Source: an uncultured Actinomycetes bacterium
Lineage (GTDB): Bacteria; Actinomycetota; Acidimicrobiia; Acidimicrobiales; Ilumatobacteraceae
Direction of reading: 5' to 3'
NCBI GenBank assembly: GCA_937902105.1
Contig: CALGTP010000162.1
Coordinates: 1-42,980, forward strand
Length of the DNA stretch: 42,980 nucleotides
A program made the translations under genes and the position numbers. Under the pieces are notes generated by a model. That model searched no databases, was not told the origin of the DNA, and was given only the letters and a program-made list of their open reading frames with translations. This document shows positions 17,221 to 29,397 of this stretch, one piece after another (the first letter of the stretch is position 1; each line of letters opens with the position of its first letter).

Positions 17221-18099
17221 TCAACTCTTGGGAACTAAAGCCCTCATCGCAGTCGCAAGACCCTCAATTGTCCAACGATCATTTTGGTTGATCTCTTCAG
17301 CCATCACCCAAGTCTGAACGCGCGTCACTTGTCCGCCTTGTACATAAAAAGTTTCGCCGCTAAATTCACACAGCTCAGATGCCAAGTAGCCCACCAGTGG
17401 ACTGACATTTGCGGGATCCCACATATCAAATGCACCTTCTTTAGCAGCCATCACATCTTCAAGACCTGGTGTCGCCATCGTTAAACGGGTGCGGGCTGCA
17501 GGCGCAATGGCGTTGCTCTTGACGTTATAACGAGAAAGTTCTTTGGCGCAGATTTGACTGAAAGTGGCGATACCTGATTTGGCGGCACCATAGTTTGACT
17601 GACCCGGATTGGAAAATAAACCCGAGGTACTGCTGGTGTGCACCAAGTTGCGCGCCCGAGTGACTCCTGCCTTGGCCTGCTCACGCCAATAAACAGATGC
17701 GTGATGCGTCGGAGCAAAGTGACCCTTGAGGTGAACTTCAATCACTGAATCCCATTCGTTCTCGGCCATCGAGAACAACATTCGATCGCGCAAGATGCCA
17801 GCGTTATTCACAAGAATGTCAAGATCGCCGAATGTTTCAATGGCGCTATCAACCATTCGCTTGGCGCCAGCCCAATCAGCGACATTGTCGCCATTAACGA
17901 TCGCTTCGCCACCCATGGCTTTAATATCAGCCACTGTCTGCTGCGCAGGGGTCATATCTGATCCCGAGCCATCATTAGCACCACCGAGATCGTTGACCAC
18001 GACTTTGGCTCCCTGTGAAGCGAACAACAAAGCATGCTCGCGCCCAAGTCCGCGCCCTGCGCCGGTGATAATCGCTACGCGTCCGTCAAGTGTTCCCAT
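17221..18099 (-). CDS. SDR-family dehydrogenase, MFE-2/hydroxyacyl-CoA type
   Basis: A 292-residue short-chain dehydrogenase. The cofactor motif is TGAGRGLGREHA, with NDLGG at the end of the second strand. NNAGILRDRMLFSM and the Tyr/Lys pair in NYGAAKSG follow, preceded by the serine in HTSSTSG. The extended N-terminal segment VVVNDLGGANDGSGSD resembles the (3R)-hydroxyacyl-CoA dehydrogenase domain of peroxisomal multifunctional enzyme 2, so an acyl-CoA or steroid side-chain substrate is plausible. The ATG at 18099 is chosen because AAGGAG lies seven bases upstream; an ATG two codons earlier is too close to the SD. Confidence 0.87.
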   Translation of the reverse strand: MGTLDGRVAIITGAGRGLGREHALLFASQGAKVVVNDLGGANDGSGSDMTPAQQTVADIKAMGGEAIVNGDNVADWAGAKRMVDSAIETFGDLDILVNNAGILRDRMLFSMAENEWDSVIEVHLKGHFAPTHHASVYWREQAKAGVTRARNLVHTSSTSGLFSNPGQSNYGAAKSGIATFSQICAKELSRYNVKSNAIAPAARTRLTMATPGLEDVMAAKEGAFDMWDPANVSPLVGYLASELCEFSGETFYVQGGQVTRVQTWVMAEEINQNDRWTIEGLATAMRALVPKS

Positions 18100-18164
18100 G
18101 GTCATACTCCTTCAAGTCAGTGATGATCAGCCTAGGTGTTCTCGTACAGCGCCGAGAAAGCCTG

Positions 18165-20105
18165 TCACGATCCGTAATAAAAGATGTCCAAAACGCTGCC
18201 GCGTGGTATCCGCTGACCAGCAGTCACCACTTCATCTTCCCAGCGGATGGCGATCGGGAAATCCTTGGTGTCACCCCTAATTTTGCCCAAGGTGAAGCCT
18301 GCGTTGACGACGGCAAGACGGACTTGATCAATCTTCAATGTTTTCAACTGAGGAACCGGGAGCAAATCAGGACCCTTAGAAATTGAGACGGTGACTGCTT
18401 TTCCGCGATCCAGTAATTCTCCTGGCAACGGTGACTGGCTACCGACCCCGCCGAGTTCCACCATCATGAAGAATTGATCATCGGCACGGTTGAGGGTGAG
18501 ATAGAGATCATTCAACATCGTGGTTGCGGCTTCAAGACTGAGACCTGTGAGATCGGGAATAACCCGCGGCGCCGGACCATCCGAAACGAAAATATCAACG
18601 GCAGAGCCCTTAATCACCTCTTGTCCCGCGACGAGGTTCGGTTGCAACGAAACTTCCCAGCGGAGAACGATTCCCGCTGGTATATCTTCATCATTCTCTG
18701 GGGCCTCAGTACCTAACTTCAATCCGCTATTTGTCAAAGTCCCGATCGCAGTTGCTGAATCAAGACCTTTCAATTCAGGAAGCGGCACAGGGGGTGGACC
18801 AGTCGAAACAATCAAAGTGAGTTTCTTGCCGGACTGTAAATTTTTCCCATTCTCTGGTTCAGTTCGGATCACAGATCCAACGGCGATGAGATCGTCAGGT
18901 TGCTCAACAGCGACCACCTTCCATTTGAATTCAGTCACCAAATTCGTTGCTTGTCCTTGCTCAAGACCCATCAGATCAGGCACTGGGAAAGATTCTTTTT
19001 GCAGTGTATTGAATAGGAAATAACCGCCAGTGATCAGCACTAGTACGGCCAGTGCTGCCATGATCCAACGACCGATCAACGGATTCTGCTGAGTCGCCGT
19101 TGCAACAACGGTCGTTGCTTCATCTTGCATGTGCTGATCAATGACTTGTGTTTCGCTCCAGTGGTCTGTTTGTGGACCACGGGGAATTTCGTTTGAACGA
19201 TCTGGTTCAGGCGGCATGCCAAAAATCATTGATGAGACAATCGGGATTGGTGCTGGACGCGGCAATGACGGGGCTGCCTGTACGAGTGCCCTACCCATTT
19301 CCAACGCACTTGAGCGGTCCATTGGATCGCTGCGCCCTGCCTTATCAAGAACTGCGGCGAGTCCGCCGAGGTCAGCCGACACGGGGAACAATTTGTCAAC
19401 TCGAGCGCTCAAAGTTCCGACCACGGAATCTGCCAGGAATGGCACCATGCCAGTCACCGATTCAACCAAGATCAGTGCCAATGCGTACGTATCGGCTTTC
19501 TCATCAAAGGGCTCACTAAGAGCCTGCTCGGGAGAGCAGTAGCGCGCTCGTTCTTGGGAGATCATCGCCTTGTCCTCCCATGCAGACTCGGCGATCACCG
19601 AAGAAATACCAATGTCAGCAACACGAACTCGAGCATCTTCGCCGAACATAATCACCGAAGGACGAAGATCATGATGTGCGAGTCCCCGCTTGTGGGCGTA
19701 ATCCAAAGCTCGACACACCTCAACGCCGACGAGGAGCGCTTGGCTAGGTGCCAGCAGACGGTTGCGATCGATCATGTCTTGCAGCGAACCGCCAAGTAGT
19801 TGTTCGTGGACGACGTAGATCCGATCAATCCCCTTCACCGCGGTACGCCCAAAACTTGTCAGGCGGACGATATGGGGATGATCAATCTGACGCATGACGG
19901 CCGCCTGCTCCAGCAAGGCGATTCCATCACTGCTCGTGAATTCAGCAGAAAATAGACGGACCACGACTGTCAACTGCGAGAGCAGGTCAGTCGCCGAATA
20001 GGTCGTGGAGGCTGTGACTCGTGACAGCTCGGTCTCGAGCCTGAATCGACCGTCGAGAACTGAGCCGATCAGGGAGTCAGGATCATGGTTTTCAAACACA
20101 GACAT
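18165..20105 (-). CDS. PASTA-domain Ser/Thr kinase homologue, probable pseudokinase
   Basis: A 646-residue protein of PknB-like layout. A cytoplasmic kinase-fold domain (about 20-280) is followed by a Pro-rich linker, a membrane segment (about 347-366, WIMAALAVLVLITGGYFLF) and four extracellular PASTA units beginning near FPVPDLMGL, PLPELKGLD, VIPDLTGLS and PVPQLKTLK. The kinase core is degenerate. The glycine loop has no glycines (ELSRVTASTTYSA), the ATP-binding lysine is Arg50 (VVVRLF), HRDLKPxN reads HHDLRPSV (Asp146 kept, Asn replaced by Val151), and DFG reads DIG (Asp164). It therefore probably senses peptidoglycan or lipid II through PASTA and signals by binding rather than phosphorylation. 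TAGTTT ends seven bases before the ATG. Confidence 0.9.
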   Translation of the reverse strand: MSVFENHDPDSLIGSVLDGRFRLETELSRVTASTTYSATDLLSQLTVVVRLFSAEFTSSDGIALLEQAAVMRQIDHPHIVRLTSFGRTAVKGIDRIYVVHEQLLGGSLQDMIDRNRLLAPSQALLVGVEVCRALDYAHKRGLAHHDLRPSVIMFGEDARVRVADIGISSVIAESAWEDKAMISQERARYCSPEQALSEPFDEKADTYALALILVESVTGMVPFLADSVVGTLSARVDKLFPVSADLGGLAAVLDKAGRSDPMDRSSALEMGRALVQAAPSLPRPAPIPIVSSMIFGMPPEPDRSNEIPRGPQTDHWSETQVIDQHMQDEATTVVATATQQNPLIGRWIMAALAVLVLITGGYFLFNTLQKESFPVPDLMGLEQGQATNLVTEFKWKVVAVEQPDDLIAVGSVIRTEPENGKNLQSGKKLTLIVSTGPPPVPLPELKGLDSATAIGTLTNSGLKLGTEAPENDEDIPAGIVLRWEVSLQPNLVAGQEVIKGSAVDIFVSDGPAPRVIPDLTGLSLEAATTMLNDLYLTLNRADDQFFMMVELGGVGSQSPLPGELLDRGKAVTVSISKGPDLLPVPQLKTLKIDQVRLAVVNAGFTLGKIRGDTKDFPIAIRWEDEVVTAGQRIPRGSVLDIFYYGS

Positions 20106-20195
20106 TCATTAAAAACTATCGGTTTGTCAGGAATGTGTGACGGCCGCCCCCTGCACAAAGTGCAAATACCCTGCTCGAGCAGTCAGAATGGCGTT

Positions 20196-20708
20196 GTGAA
20201 TAATGACCACGACCTGCCAGTCGCACCATCACGTCGGCGCCGAATCAATATTGAGACATTGGTGATCAGTCTCGGACTGAGCATCGGCGTGCTTCTTATC
20301 GTCTTGGGTGTGAACTCGGCGACGACTGGACGCGATGCGCTTGGCTACCCGGATGCGATCGTTGATGTCTCGCCCGCGCCCAATGATCGTCAGGTTTTGT
20401 CACAAACAGAAATCAATGTTGATCTACAAGATGGTTATGAGGCGACCTTAATTCTTGATGATATTGAAATTCCGACCGAACGCCTTGACAACTTAGCAAG
20501 CCAAATTGTAAAACCTGGTCAGCAAATAGTTTTGCCACCCACTGCTATTTACGATCAGGGCAACTCGCGAATTCGCTTTGAGCCCACTGCGGGAGCAGTG
20601 ATTGAGTCGTACACAGTTGGCAAACACCAAGTTGAAATCCTCTATTGGAGAATTGAAGACGGACGCAACTCGGCTCGCAGTTTCACGTGGTCCTTCGAAG
20701 TTCTCTGA
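20196..20708 (+). CDS. Single-pass membrane-anchored protein, unknown function
   Basis: 170 residues, not recognised as a named family. A basic N-terminus (APSRRRR) is followed by one membrane helix at about 20-41 (TLVISLGLSIGVLLIVLGV) and a probably extracytoplasmic beta-rich domain. The domain contains VDVSPAPNDRQVLSQTEINVDLQDGY and ends in SFTWSFEVL, reminiscent of Ig-like or copper-resistance-like folds. The GTG at 20196 was chosen because the membrane helix then lies near the N-terminus and CAGAAT ends six bases upstream; an upstream ATG at 20085 would overlap the kinase gene. It is divergent from the PASTA protein and ends one base before convergent ligA. A link to cell-envelope sensing is only a guess. 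Confidence 0.7.
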   Translation: MNNDHDLPVAPSRRRRINIETLVISLGLSIGVLLIVLGVNSATTGRDALGYPDAIVDVSPAPNDRQVLSQTEINVDLQDGYEATLILDDIEIPTERLDNLASQIVKPGQQIVLPPTAIYDQGNSRIRFEPTAGAVIESYTVGKHQVEILYWRIEDGRNSARSFTWSFEVL

Positions 20709-20709
20709 T

Positions 20710-23864
<3,155 letters not shown>

Positions 23865-24007
23865 TTCACCACCTCCCACAACACTTTCCTAACAGGATGC
23901 AAATGTTCCGCCACCATTGGGAGACATCGCCCAAGTAACAATTATCCAATTCTCCGTTTGCGCTCTCTAATGACACAAATGGTCGGTCAATCGGCAACGC
24001 TTAAGAG

Positions 24008-24889
24008 ATGGCCTTGATGACAAAGATGGATCTCAATCGGAGTCTTCAGATGGCGGCGAGAGTCAGCGTCATCTCTCTCGGACTCACCGTGCCCCTTCTT
24101 GATCAAGCCATCGCCGACTACGCCACCCTGGCAGGCACTGCAACGCGGATCGCCTTGTGGGCGCTGTGGGCGGTCTCTTTTTTGTGCATCCTGGTGCCAT
24201 CCTGCACTGCGCTGACATGCCTGCGTTTAGCCGCACCCAGCAACCTTGCTGTTGTTCTTTTCACCACTCTCGCGACGGATTCTTGGAGTCCTCGTTCTTT
24301 AGTGAGCGCCATGCTGAGTTTGATATGTGTCTCTACTGTTTTCAGTGCCGAGGTGGGAAACGCTTTTGCGCAGCTCTCGGCTTATGGAGATGAGCGAAGG
24401 TTTTTACTTCGCTGTCCGACCGATATGGTCATCGTGCAATGTCTAATGTGGGCATTATGGATGGCCACTGCAATCGCAGCAGTGTCATTTTTCAATGATG
24501 AGAATTGGATTGCAGGAACAGTTTTCGCGGTCCTCACGGCGGCACTGAGTTATATCTTGCCATCACGCTTTCATCGCTTCTCGCGCCGTTGGCTCGTTGG
24601 CGTGCCTGCGGGAGTGGTGATCCACGACTCATTTGCCCTGGCGGAAACTGCAATGTTTATGAAACAAAGCATTGCTCACATCGGGATCGAAACTAATAGC
24701 GAGAATTCAGAAACAGCAGATCTCAGCGGGGGCTGTCGCGGACCAAGTATCACCATTGCACTTCATGAGTTCGACAAGGTTATTTTGGCCGCTACGAGAA
24801 AAAATCCTGGTGGCAAGGCCTTGCATGTTCAAACGATGCGCGTGTGCCCAACCCGTGTGGCACGCACCCTGCGAGAACTTACGGCTTGA
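24008..24889 (+). CDS. Multi-pass membrane protein, unknown function
   Basis: 293 residues, not recognised. About six hydrophobic segments occupy residues 15-195 (for example IALWALWAVSFLCILVPSC, LVSAMLSLICVSTVF, IVQCLMWALWMATAIAAV, WIAGTVFAVLTAALSYILPS). A soluble C-terminal tail of about 95 residues is presumably cytoplasmic. It interrupts the otherwise same-strand mnmA/MetE-like/ligA block on the opposite strand and ends four bases before the convergent mnmA. The ATG at 24008 is used; ATGs at 24017 and 24026 are alternatives, and no strong SD separates them. Confidence 0.72.
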   Translation: MALMTKMDLNRSLQMAARVSVISLGLTVPLLDQAIADYATLAGTATRIALWALWAVSFLCILVPSCTALTCLRLAAPSNLAVVLFTTLATDSWSPRSLVSAMLSLICVSTVFSAEVGNAFAQLSAYGDERRFLLRCPTDMVIVQCLMWALWMATAIAAVSFFNDENWIAGTVFAVLTAALSYILPSRFHRFSRRWLVGVPAGVVIHDSFALAETAMFMKQSIAHIGIETNSENSETADLSGGCRGPSITIALHEFDKVILAATRKNPGGKALHVQTMRVCPTRVARTLRELTA

Positions 24890-24893
24890 GTTT

Positions 24894-25979
24894 TCAGTGA
24901 GTCGTCATTGACACTGCTGAACGTACGACCAGTCCGCCACCAAGAACATAACGATCTTCGGCGTCATAGAAAACCGCACTTTGTCCTGGTGATATCCGTC
25001 GTTGAGGTTCTGTCCAGGCGACAACAGTTCGACCACTCTCATCAAGAGAAAGAACCGCCGAACGAGGCTCACCATGCGCGCTGCACTGCACACGAGCCAT
25101 CCCAGTATGTGGTTGATCGCTCCACACCACGCCACTGACTAATTCAAAATCTGTGAGCAGAAGATTTTCTGGTCCAACGACTACTCGCCGTCCCGGCACA
25201 TCAATGTCCACGACGAAACGTTTGGTTCCGCCACCGCCAGCGACTCCACGTCGTTGACCAAGAGTCACTAATTCGACAGATTCAACCGAACCTAATTCAA
25301 CGCCAGTTTCATCGACGACCACGGCCTCATTCAGCGGAATACGCCGACCAATGAAACTCACCCGACCACCGCGGCCGTCGTTATCTTTCGCAGTCGTAAT
25401 AAAACAGACATCTTGGCTGTCTGGCTTTGAGGCCGTGCGCATATTCAGGCGTGCAGCGTGTTCGCGCACAACCGTCTTGGTCATTTCACCAACTGGGAAA
25501 AGAGTGCGCGATAATTGTTGCTGATCAAGCATGTGCACCACATAACTCTGATCCTTGGCCATATCGTGACCGCGAACTAGGCGATAGACATCATCTTCAT
25601 ACACAACTCGCGCATGATGACCAGTCGCCACTGCATCAAAGCCGAGCACTAAAGCTCGTTCATGCAAGCGATCAAACTTGAGATGGCGATTGCATTCAAT
25701 GCAGGGATTCGGGGTAATACCGATGGCGTGGTCATTGATATAGGGATCAACGACCGCACGCTGAAAATCTTCAGTGAAGTTAAAAACGAGATGATCAATG
25801 CCGACCTGTTGCGCGACGCGACGAGCATCATCCACATCGCTCACACTGCAACAACCCGTGTCACTCTCGCCACCCCACAGGCGCATCGTGACACCAACGA
25901 CTTCGTGACCTTGCTCAAGTAACAATGCAGCGGCGACCGACGAATCAACGCCTCCAGACATGGCTACTAAGACTTTCAT
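24894..25979 (-). CDS. mnmA: tRNA-specific 2-thiouridylase
   Basis: MnmA, 361 residues, thiolates U34 of Lys, Glu and Gln tRNAs. The ATP-pyrophosphatase loop MSGGVDSSVAA is at the N-terminus. The catalytic cysteines are in NPCIECNRHLKF and SQDVCFI, and the HARVVYEDDVYRLVRGHDMAKDQSYVVHML region is typical of the family. The start ATG lies three bases after the cysteine desulfurase stop, so the two are almost certainly one operon, with the desulfurase supplying persulfide sulfur. Confidence 0.96.
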   Translation of the reverse strand: MKVLVAMSGGVDSSVAAALLLEQGHEVVGVTMRLWGGESDTGCCSVSDVDDARRVAQQVGIDHLVFNFTEDFQRAVVDPYINDHAIGITPNPCIECNRHLKFDRLHERALVLGFDAVATGHHARVVYEDDVYRLVRGHDMAKDQSYVVHMLDQQQLSRTLFPVGEMTKTVVREHAARLNMRTASKPDSQDVCFITTAKDNDGRGGRVSFIGRRIPLNEAVVVDETGVELGSVESVELVTLGQRRGVAGGGGTKRFVVDIDVPGRRVVVGPENLLLTDFELVSGVVWSDQPHTGMARVQCSAHGEPRSAVLSLDESGRTVVAWTEPQRRISPGQSAVFYDAEDRYVLGGGLVVRSAVSMTTH

Positions 25980-25982
25980 AGG

Positions 25983-27128
25983 TCACAGGCTACGGCGATT
26001 TTGCACACTACGGATTCGATCTGTGGCATCGGTGATCGCAGAAATTGCCCGTGTGACATCAGAATGCGTCGTGGTGTGACCCATGCTCAGGCGCAATGCC
26101 CCTGCAGTGAGTTCAGATGAGATGCCCATGGCGGCCAAAACATGCGATGGCTCCATGGCCCCACTGGCACAGGCTGAGGCGGCAGAAGCACACACCATGG
26201 CCTCATCGAGGAGATAGAGCAGAGATTCACTCTCGATCCCCTGAAGACAAAAATGAACGATGCCGGGAACACTGACCTCAGATGAAACAGTCCGCTGTGC
26301 TCCCTCAATACGCGAAATTCCCGCTATCAACGCAGTGCGCAACACGTTGATGCGTTGCACCTCATCTTTGCGTGCGAGATCAGTCAGTCGCAACGCCTCG
26401 GCCGTGGCCACAATTCCGCCGACATTATGCGTTCCACTGCGACGATCGCGTTCTTGTCCACCGCCCAGAACAGTCGGCTCAAAAGTTATGCCTTCGCGCA
26501 CAATCAAAATTCCCACGCCTTTGGGTCCGCCGAATTTGTGTGCACTGAGTGCCATAGTGTCCACAAGCGGCCACAGAGTGCGCAAGTCAATCCAACACAC
26601 AGCTTGAACTGCATCGGTGTGTAAAACAGCGCGGGGTGCCAGTTTGCGAACTAACCGCGAAACCGCCACAAGATCTGTCACTGTCCCAATCTCGTTGTTG
26701 ACCGCCATCACCGAGACGCTCGAGACTTCAGCGTCAAGGACTGCTTCCAATGCGCGTAGATCGATTGCCCCATTGCTGTCAACGGCGACGACTCGCCCGC
26801 CAGCATGTTCAACACAATTCAAAACAGCGTGATGTTCGGCTGCTGAACAGACCGCCACCCCACCTCGACGACGAATGATTCCGGTGATCGCAGAGTTGTC
26901 ACTTTCGGTACCGCAACCAGTGAAGATGACTTCGCCTGGCTTGCACCCAATGACATCGGCGACCACATCGCGGGCCTCGTCAATGCACTGGCGGGCCTGT
27001 CGGGCAAAACGGTGCGAACCAGAAGGATTGGCGAAAACCTCGGTCAGAAACGGGAGCATGGCCTGAACTGCCTCAGGTCGCATTGGCGTGGTTGCCGCAT
27101 GATCGAGGTAGACAAGGTCCAAAGACAT
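25983..27128 (-). CDS. Cysteine desulfurase (NifS/IscS family)
   Basis: A 381-residue PLP-dependent cysteine desulfurase. It opens with the YLDHAATTPMRPEAVQAML signature. GCGTESDNSAI binds cofactor, the PLP lysine is in LSAHKFGGPKGVG, and the persulfide cysteine loop is SACASGAMEPSHVL. It releases sulfur from cysteine for the neighbouring MnmA and possibly Fe-S assembly. The ATG at 27128 is preferred over the longer frame because it begins the family signature, has GAGGGG directly upstream, and TACTCT ends six bases before it. The promoter overlaps that of the divergent methyltransferase. Confidence 0.94.
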   Translation of the reverse strand: MSLDLVYLDHAATTPMRPEAVQAMLPFLTEVFANPSGSHRFARQARQCIDEARDVVADVIGCKPGEVIFTGCGTESDNSAITGIIRRRGGVAVCSAAEHHAVLNCVEHAGGRVVAVDSNGAIDLRALEAVLDAEVSSVSVMAVNNEIGTVTDLVAVSRLVRKLAPRAVLHTDAVQAVCWIDLRTLWPLVDTMALSAHKFGGPKGVGILIVREGITFEPTVLGGGQERDRRSGTHNVGGIVATAEALRLTDLARKDEVQRINVLRTALIAGISRIEGAQRTVSSEVSVPGIVHFCLQGIESESLLYLLDEAMVCASAASACASGAMEPSHVLAAMGISSELTAGALRLSMGHTTTHSDVTRAISAITDATDRIRSVQNRRSL

Positions 27129-27134
27129 CCCCTC

Positions 27135-27144
27135 AGAGTACCGT
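27135..27144. promoter_or_regulatory. Head-to-head overlapping -10 elements (desulfurase / methyltransferase)
   Basis: AGAGTACCGT contains TACTCT on the minus strand (27140-27135), six bases before the desulfurase ATG, and TACCGT on the plus strand (27139-27144), seven bases before the methyltransferase GTG at 27152. The two hexamers share two base pairs, so polymerase could probably occupy only one promoter at a time. Confidence 0.5.
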
Positions 27145-27151
27145 TGCCTGC

Positions 27152-27889
27152 GTGAAGGGCTACGAGGATTCAACGTATGGGGACTCTTTTGCTGATGTCT
27201 ACGACGACTGGTACGACGATGTCAGCGATATTCAGGCGACTGTCGCCACTGTCAGAGAGTTGGGTGGGGCGGGCCCATTTTTGGAATTAGGTGTTGGCAC
27301 GGGACGCTTGGCCTTGGCGCTGGCCGCCACCGGGGTTGAGGTCACTGGCATTGACTCCAGTCCCTTGATGCTGGAGCGCCTACAGCGCAAATCTCTCGAG
27401 CGAAACATTCACCTCACGGCGATTCAGGGAGACATGGTTGATGGGCTTGGGGACGCACGCTACGCCCTCATTTTCATTGCCTATAACACCATTTTCAGCC
27501 TGCAAACAGCGGACCGCCAACAGCAACTTTTTCACGCTGTGGCCGACCGTCTTAGTGACGGTGGCTCATTCGTCGTCGAAGCCATCGTTCCCGACCCGCA
27601 ACGACCCGCTGGCAGCACCGTAGGCGTGCGCTCAATGCGTTCGGATCGAGTTGTCCTCTCGGCCGATATCCATGATCCAAGCACCCAGCATGTGGATGGT
27701 CAATTTGTTGAATTCACCGAATCTGGGGGTGTCCGCTTGCGACCTTGGAGTATTCGCTATTCATACCCCAATGAACTTGATCAGATGGCTCTGCAGTGCG
27801 GACTGCGACTCAAGCACCGTTGGGCGAATATGAGCCAGGAACCTTTTACCGAACAATCTGAGACACATGTCTCGGTGTATTCACAATGA
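27152..27889 (+). CDS. Class I SAM-dependent methyltransferase
   Basis: A 245-residue Rossmann-fold methyltransferase. Motif I is FLELGVGTGRLALALA at about 43-58, the acidic strand-2 end is GIDSSPLMLERLQ, and motif post-I/II regions are IQGDMVDGL and ALIFIAYNTIFSL. The substrate is not indicated. The frame is open further 5' but overlaps the desulfurase gene; the GTG at 27152 is chosen for the start because TACCGT ends seven bases upstream and it leaves a normal N-terminus. galT follows 39 bases later. Confidence 0.85.
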   Translation: MKGYEDSTYGDSFADVYDDWYDDVSDIQATVATVRELGGAGPFLELGVGTGRLALALAATGVEVTGIDSSPLMLERLQRKSLERNIHLTAIQGDMVDGLGDARYALIFIAYNTIFSLQTADRQQQLFHAVADRLSDGGSFVVEAIVPDPQRPAGSTVGVRSMRSDRVVLSADIHDPSTQHVDGQFVEFTESGGVRLRPWSIRYSYPNELDQMALQCGLRLKHRWANMSQEPFTEQSETHVSVYSQ

Positions 27890-27928
27890 TCAACAAAAAC
27901 CCTCACTATCTCGTATCCTGAAAGCACC

Positions 27929-28921
27929 GTGAGTCAACTTCGTCTGAATCCACTAACTGGCCGATGGGTCACCATCGTCGCCGAAAGGGCCATGCGCCCC
28001 ACCGATTTTGCTACCCGCACACCCACTGTCGAATCTGGTCCCACGCGACCATGTCCGTTCTGTCCAGGCAGCGATGAGATTGCCCTCCCCCCGATTGATT
28101 CGACTGGTGATGAAGATGATTGGCGAATGCGCGTGCTTCCCAATCTTTATCCCGCCTTCGATGGCCAAGAGTCTTTGGCAGTACGCAACTTAGGTCCCGT
28201 ACATGTCATGGCCGAAGCAAGTGGAACTCACGAAGTTTTTGTTTTCACACCAAGCCATAGTCGCGGCATTGAATCGTTCTCAGACGCGACCTGTGCAGAT
28301 TTAATGCTCACACTGAAAAAGCGTTTACTTGATCACGCTTCCACGGAAAATATTCGCTACTCGCAAGCCATTGTTAATCACGGACGTGAGGCTGGTGCTT
28401 CATTGGCGCACCCCCACGGACAATTACTCGGTCTGCCTTTTGTCCCAGGTGAAATTCTTGACGAAGAACGAGCATTCGTACGATTTGAAGGTGGGTGCAT
28501 CTTGTGCGCCACCGTTGAAGCGGAACTAGTCACCGGTGAACGAGTTATTTTTGCGACCGATGATGCCATCGCTATCTGCCCATGGTGGAGCGGTGCCCCG
28601 TATGAAATCTTGATTATTCCGCGCCATCACCATGCTCACTTACCTGACTCAAGCGATGAACAGTTGGCTGGCGTCGGACGTGCGATACGCGATTCGCTGA
28701 AGCATCTCAATGGTCTCTTTGCCGACGTTGCCTTCAACTTGGTGTTCCACACTGCACCTCATCAACACGATGGTCACTTCCACTGGCATATCCATCTCTT
28801 CGCAAAACTCACGACGGTCGCTGGTTTTGAACGCGGTACTGGCGTGATGATCAACATCGTGCCACCCGAGCAGGCTGCAGCAGAACTGCGCCGTGTAGGC
28901 GCGAACGCTGAATCTCGGTAA
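27929..28921 (+). CDS. galT: Galactose-1-phosphate uridylyltransferase
   Basis: GalT, 330 residues, of the HIT superfamily. It exchanges UMP between UDP-glucose and galactose-1-phosphate in the Leloir pathway. RPCPFCPGSDE provides zinc-type cysteines near residue 32. The catalytic HxHxQ motif is AHPHGQL, with the UMP-binding histidine. The C-terminal half has FHTAPHQHDGHFHWHIHLFAKLT, as in class I enzymes. It starts with GTG; TATCCT ends nine bases upstream. No galK or galE is adjacent, so a role in sugar nucleotide recycling is equally possible. Confidence 0.92.
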   Translation: MSQLRLNPLTGRWVTIVAERAMRPTDFATRTPTVESGPTRPCPFCPGSDEIALPPIDSTGDEDDWRMRVLPNLYPAFDGQESLAVRNLGPVHVMAEASGTHEVFVFTPSHSRGIESFSDATCADLMLTLKKRLLDHASTENIRYSQAIVNHGREAGASLAHPHGQLLGLPFVPGEILDEERAFVRFEGGCILCATVEAELVTGERVIFATDDAIAICPWWSGAPYEILIIPRHHHAHLPDSSDEQLAGVGRAIRDSLKHLNGLFADVAFNLVFHTAPHQHDGHFHWHIHLFAKLTTVAGFERGTGVMINIVPPEQAAAELRRVGANAESR

Positions 28922-28931
28922 AACTGATCGC

Positions 28932-29384
28932 ATGAGTCGAATCACAGTATCTATTGCACTCAATGCCTCTCCTGCTCGCGTGTGGGAAATCGTTGAGCCC
29001 GTTGAGCGCCACATTGATTGGATGGCTGACGCCGTAGCAATTCGTTTTCATAGCGATCAAACGCGAGGTGTCGGAACAAGTTTTGACTGTGACACCAAAG
29101 TTGGTCCGATCAAGTTGACCGACAAAATGGAAATCACGCAATGGATACCGAACGAGGCAATGGGCGTCAGGCACAGTGGTATCGTGACTGGCACAGGAGT
29201 TTTCACATTGTCTCCACTTGACGGTGGAAAGCGCACACAATTCACCTGGAGTGAAAAATTGACTTTTCCTTGGTGGTTAGGTGGTCCCATCGGTGAAGTC
29301 ATCGGCGGCGGCATAGTTCTCAAAGCAATTTGGCGTCGCAATCTGAAGAAACTCAAAGCTCTTGTTGAAGCCTCACCAAAATAA
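28932..29384 (+). CDS. SRPBCC (polyketide cyclase/START-like) family protein
   Basis: A 150-residue helix-grip protein. The opening strand-helix SRITVSIALNASPARVWEIVEPVERHIDWMADA and the later strands (GTSFDCDTKVGPIKLTDKMEI, RTQFTWSEKLTFPWWLGG) with a long C-terminal helix match the SRPBCC superfamily, which binds lipids or other hydrophobic ligands. A specific role is not indicated. It begins ten bases after the galT stop and is probably cotranscribed with it; the azlDC genes converge on it. Confidence 0.82.
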   Translation: MSRITVSIALNASPARVWEIVEPVERHIDWMADAVAIRFHSDQTRGVGTSFDCDTKVGPIKLTDKMEITQWIPNEAMGVRHSGIVTGTGVFTLSPLDGGKRTQFTWSEKLTFPWWLGGPIGEVIGGGIVLKAIWRRNLKKLKALVEASPK

Positions 29385-29397
29385 TTTCGTGGCGCCT

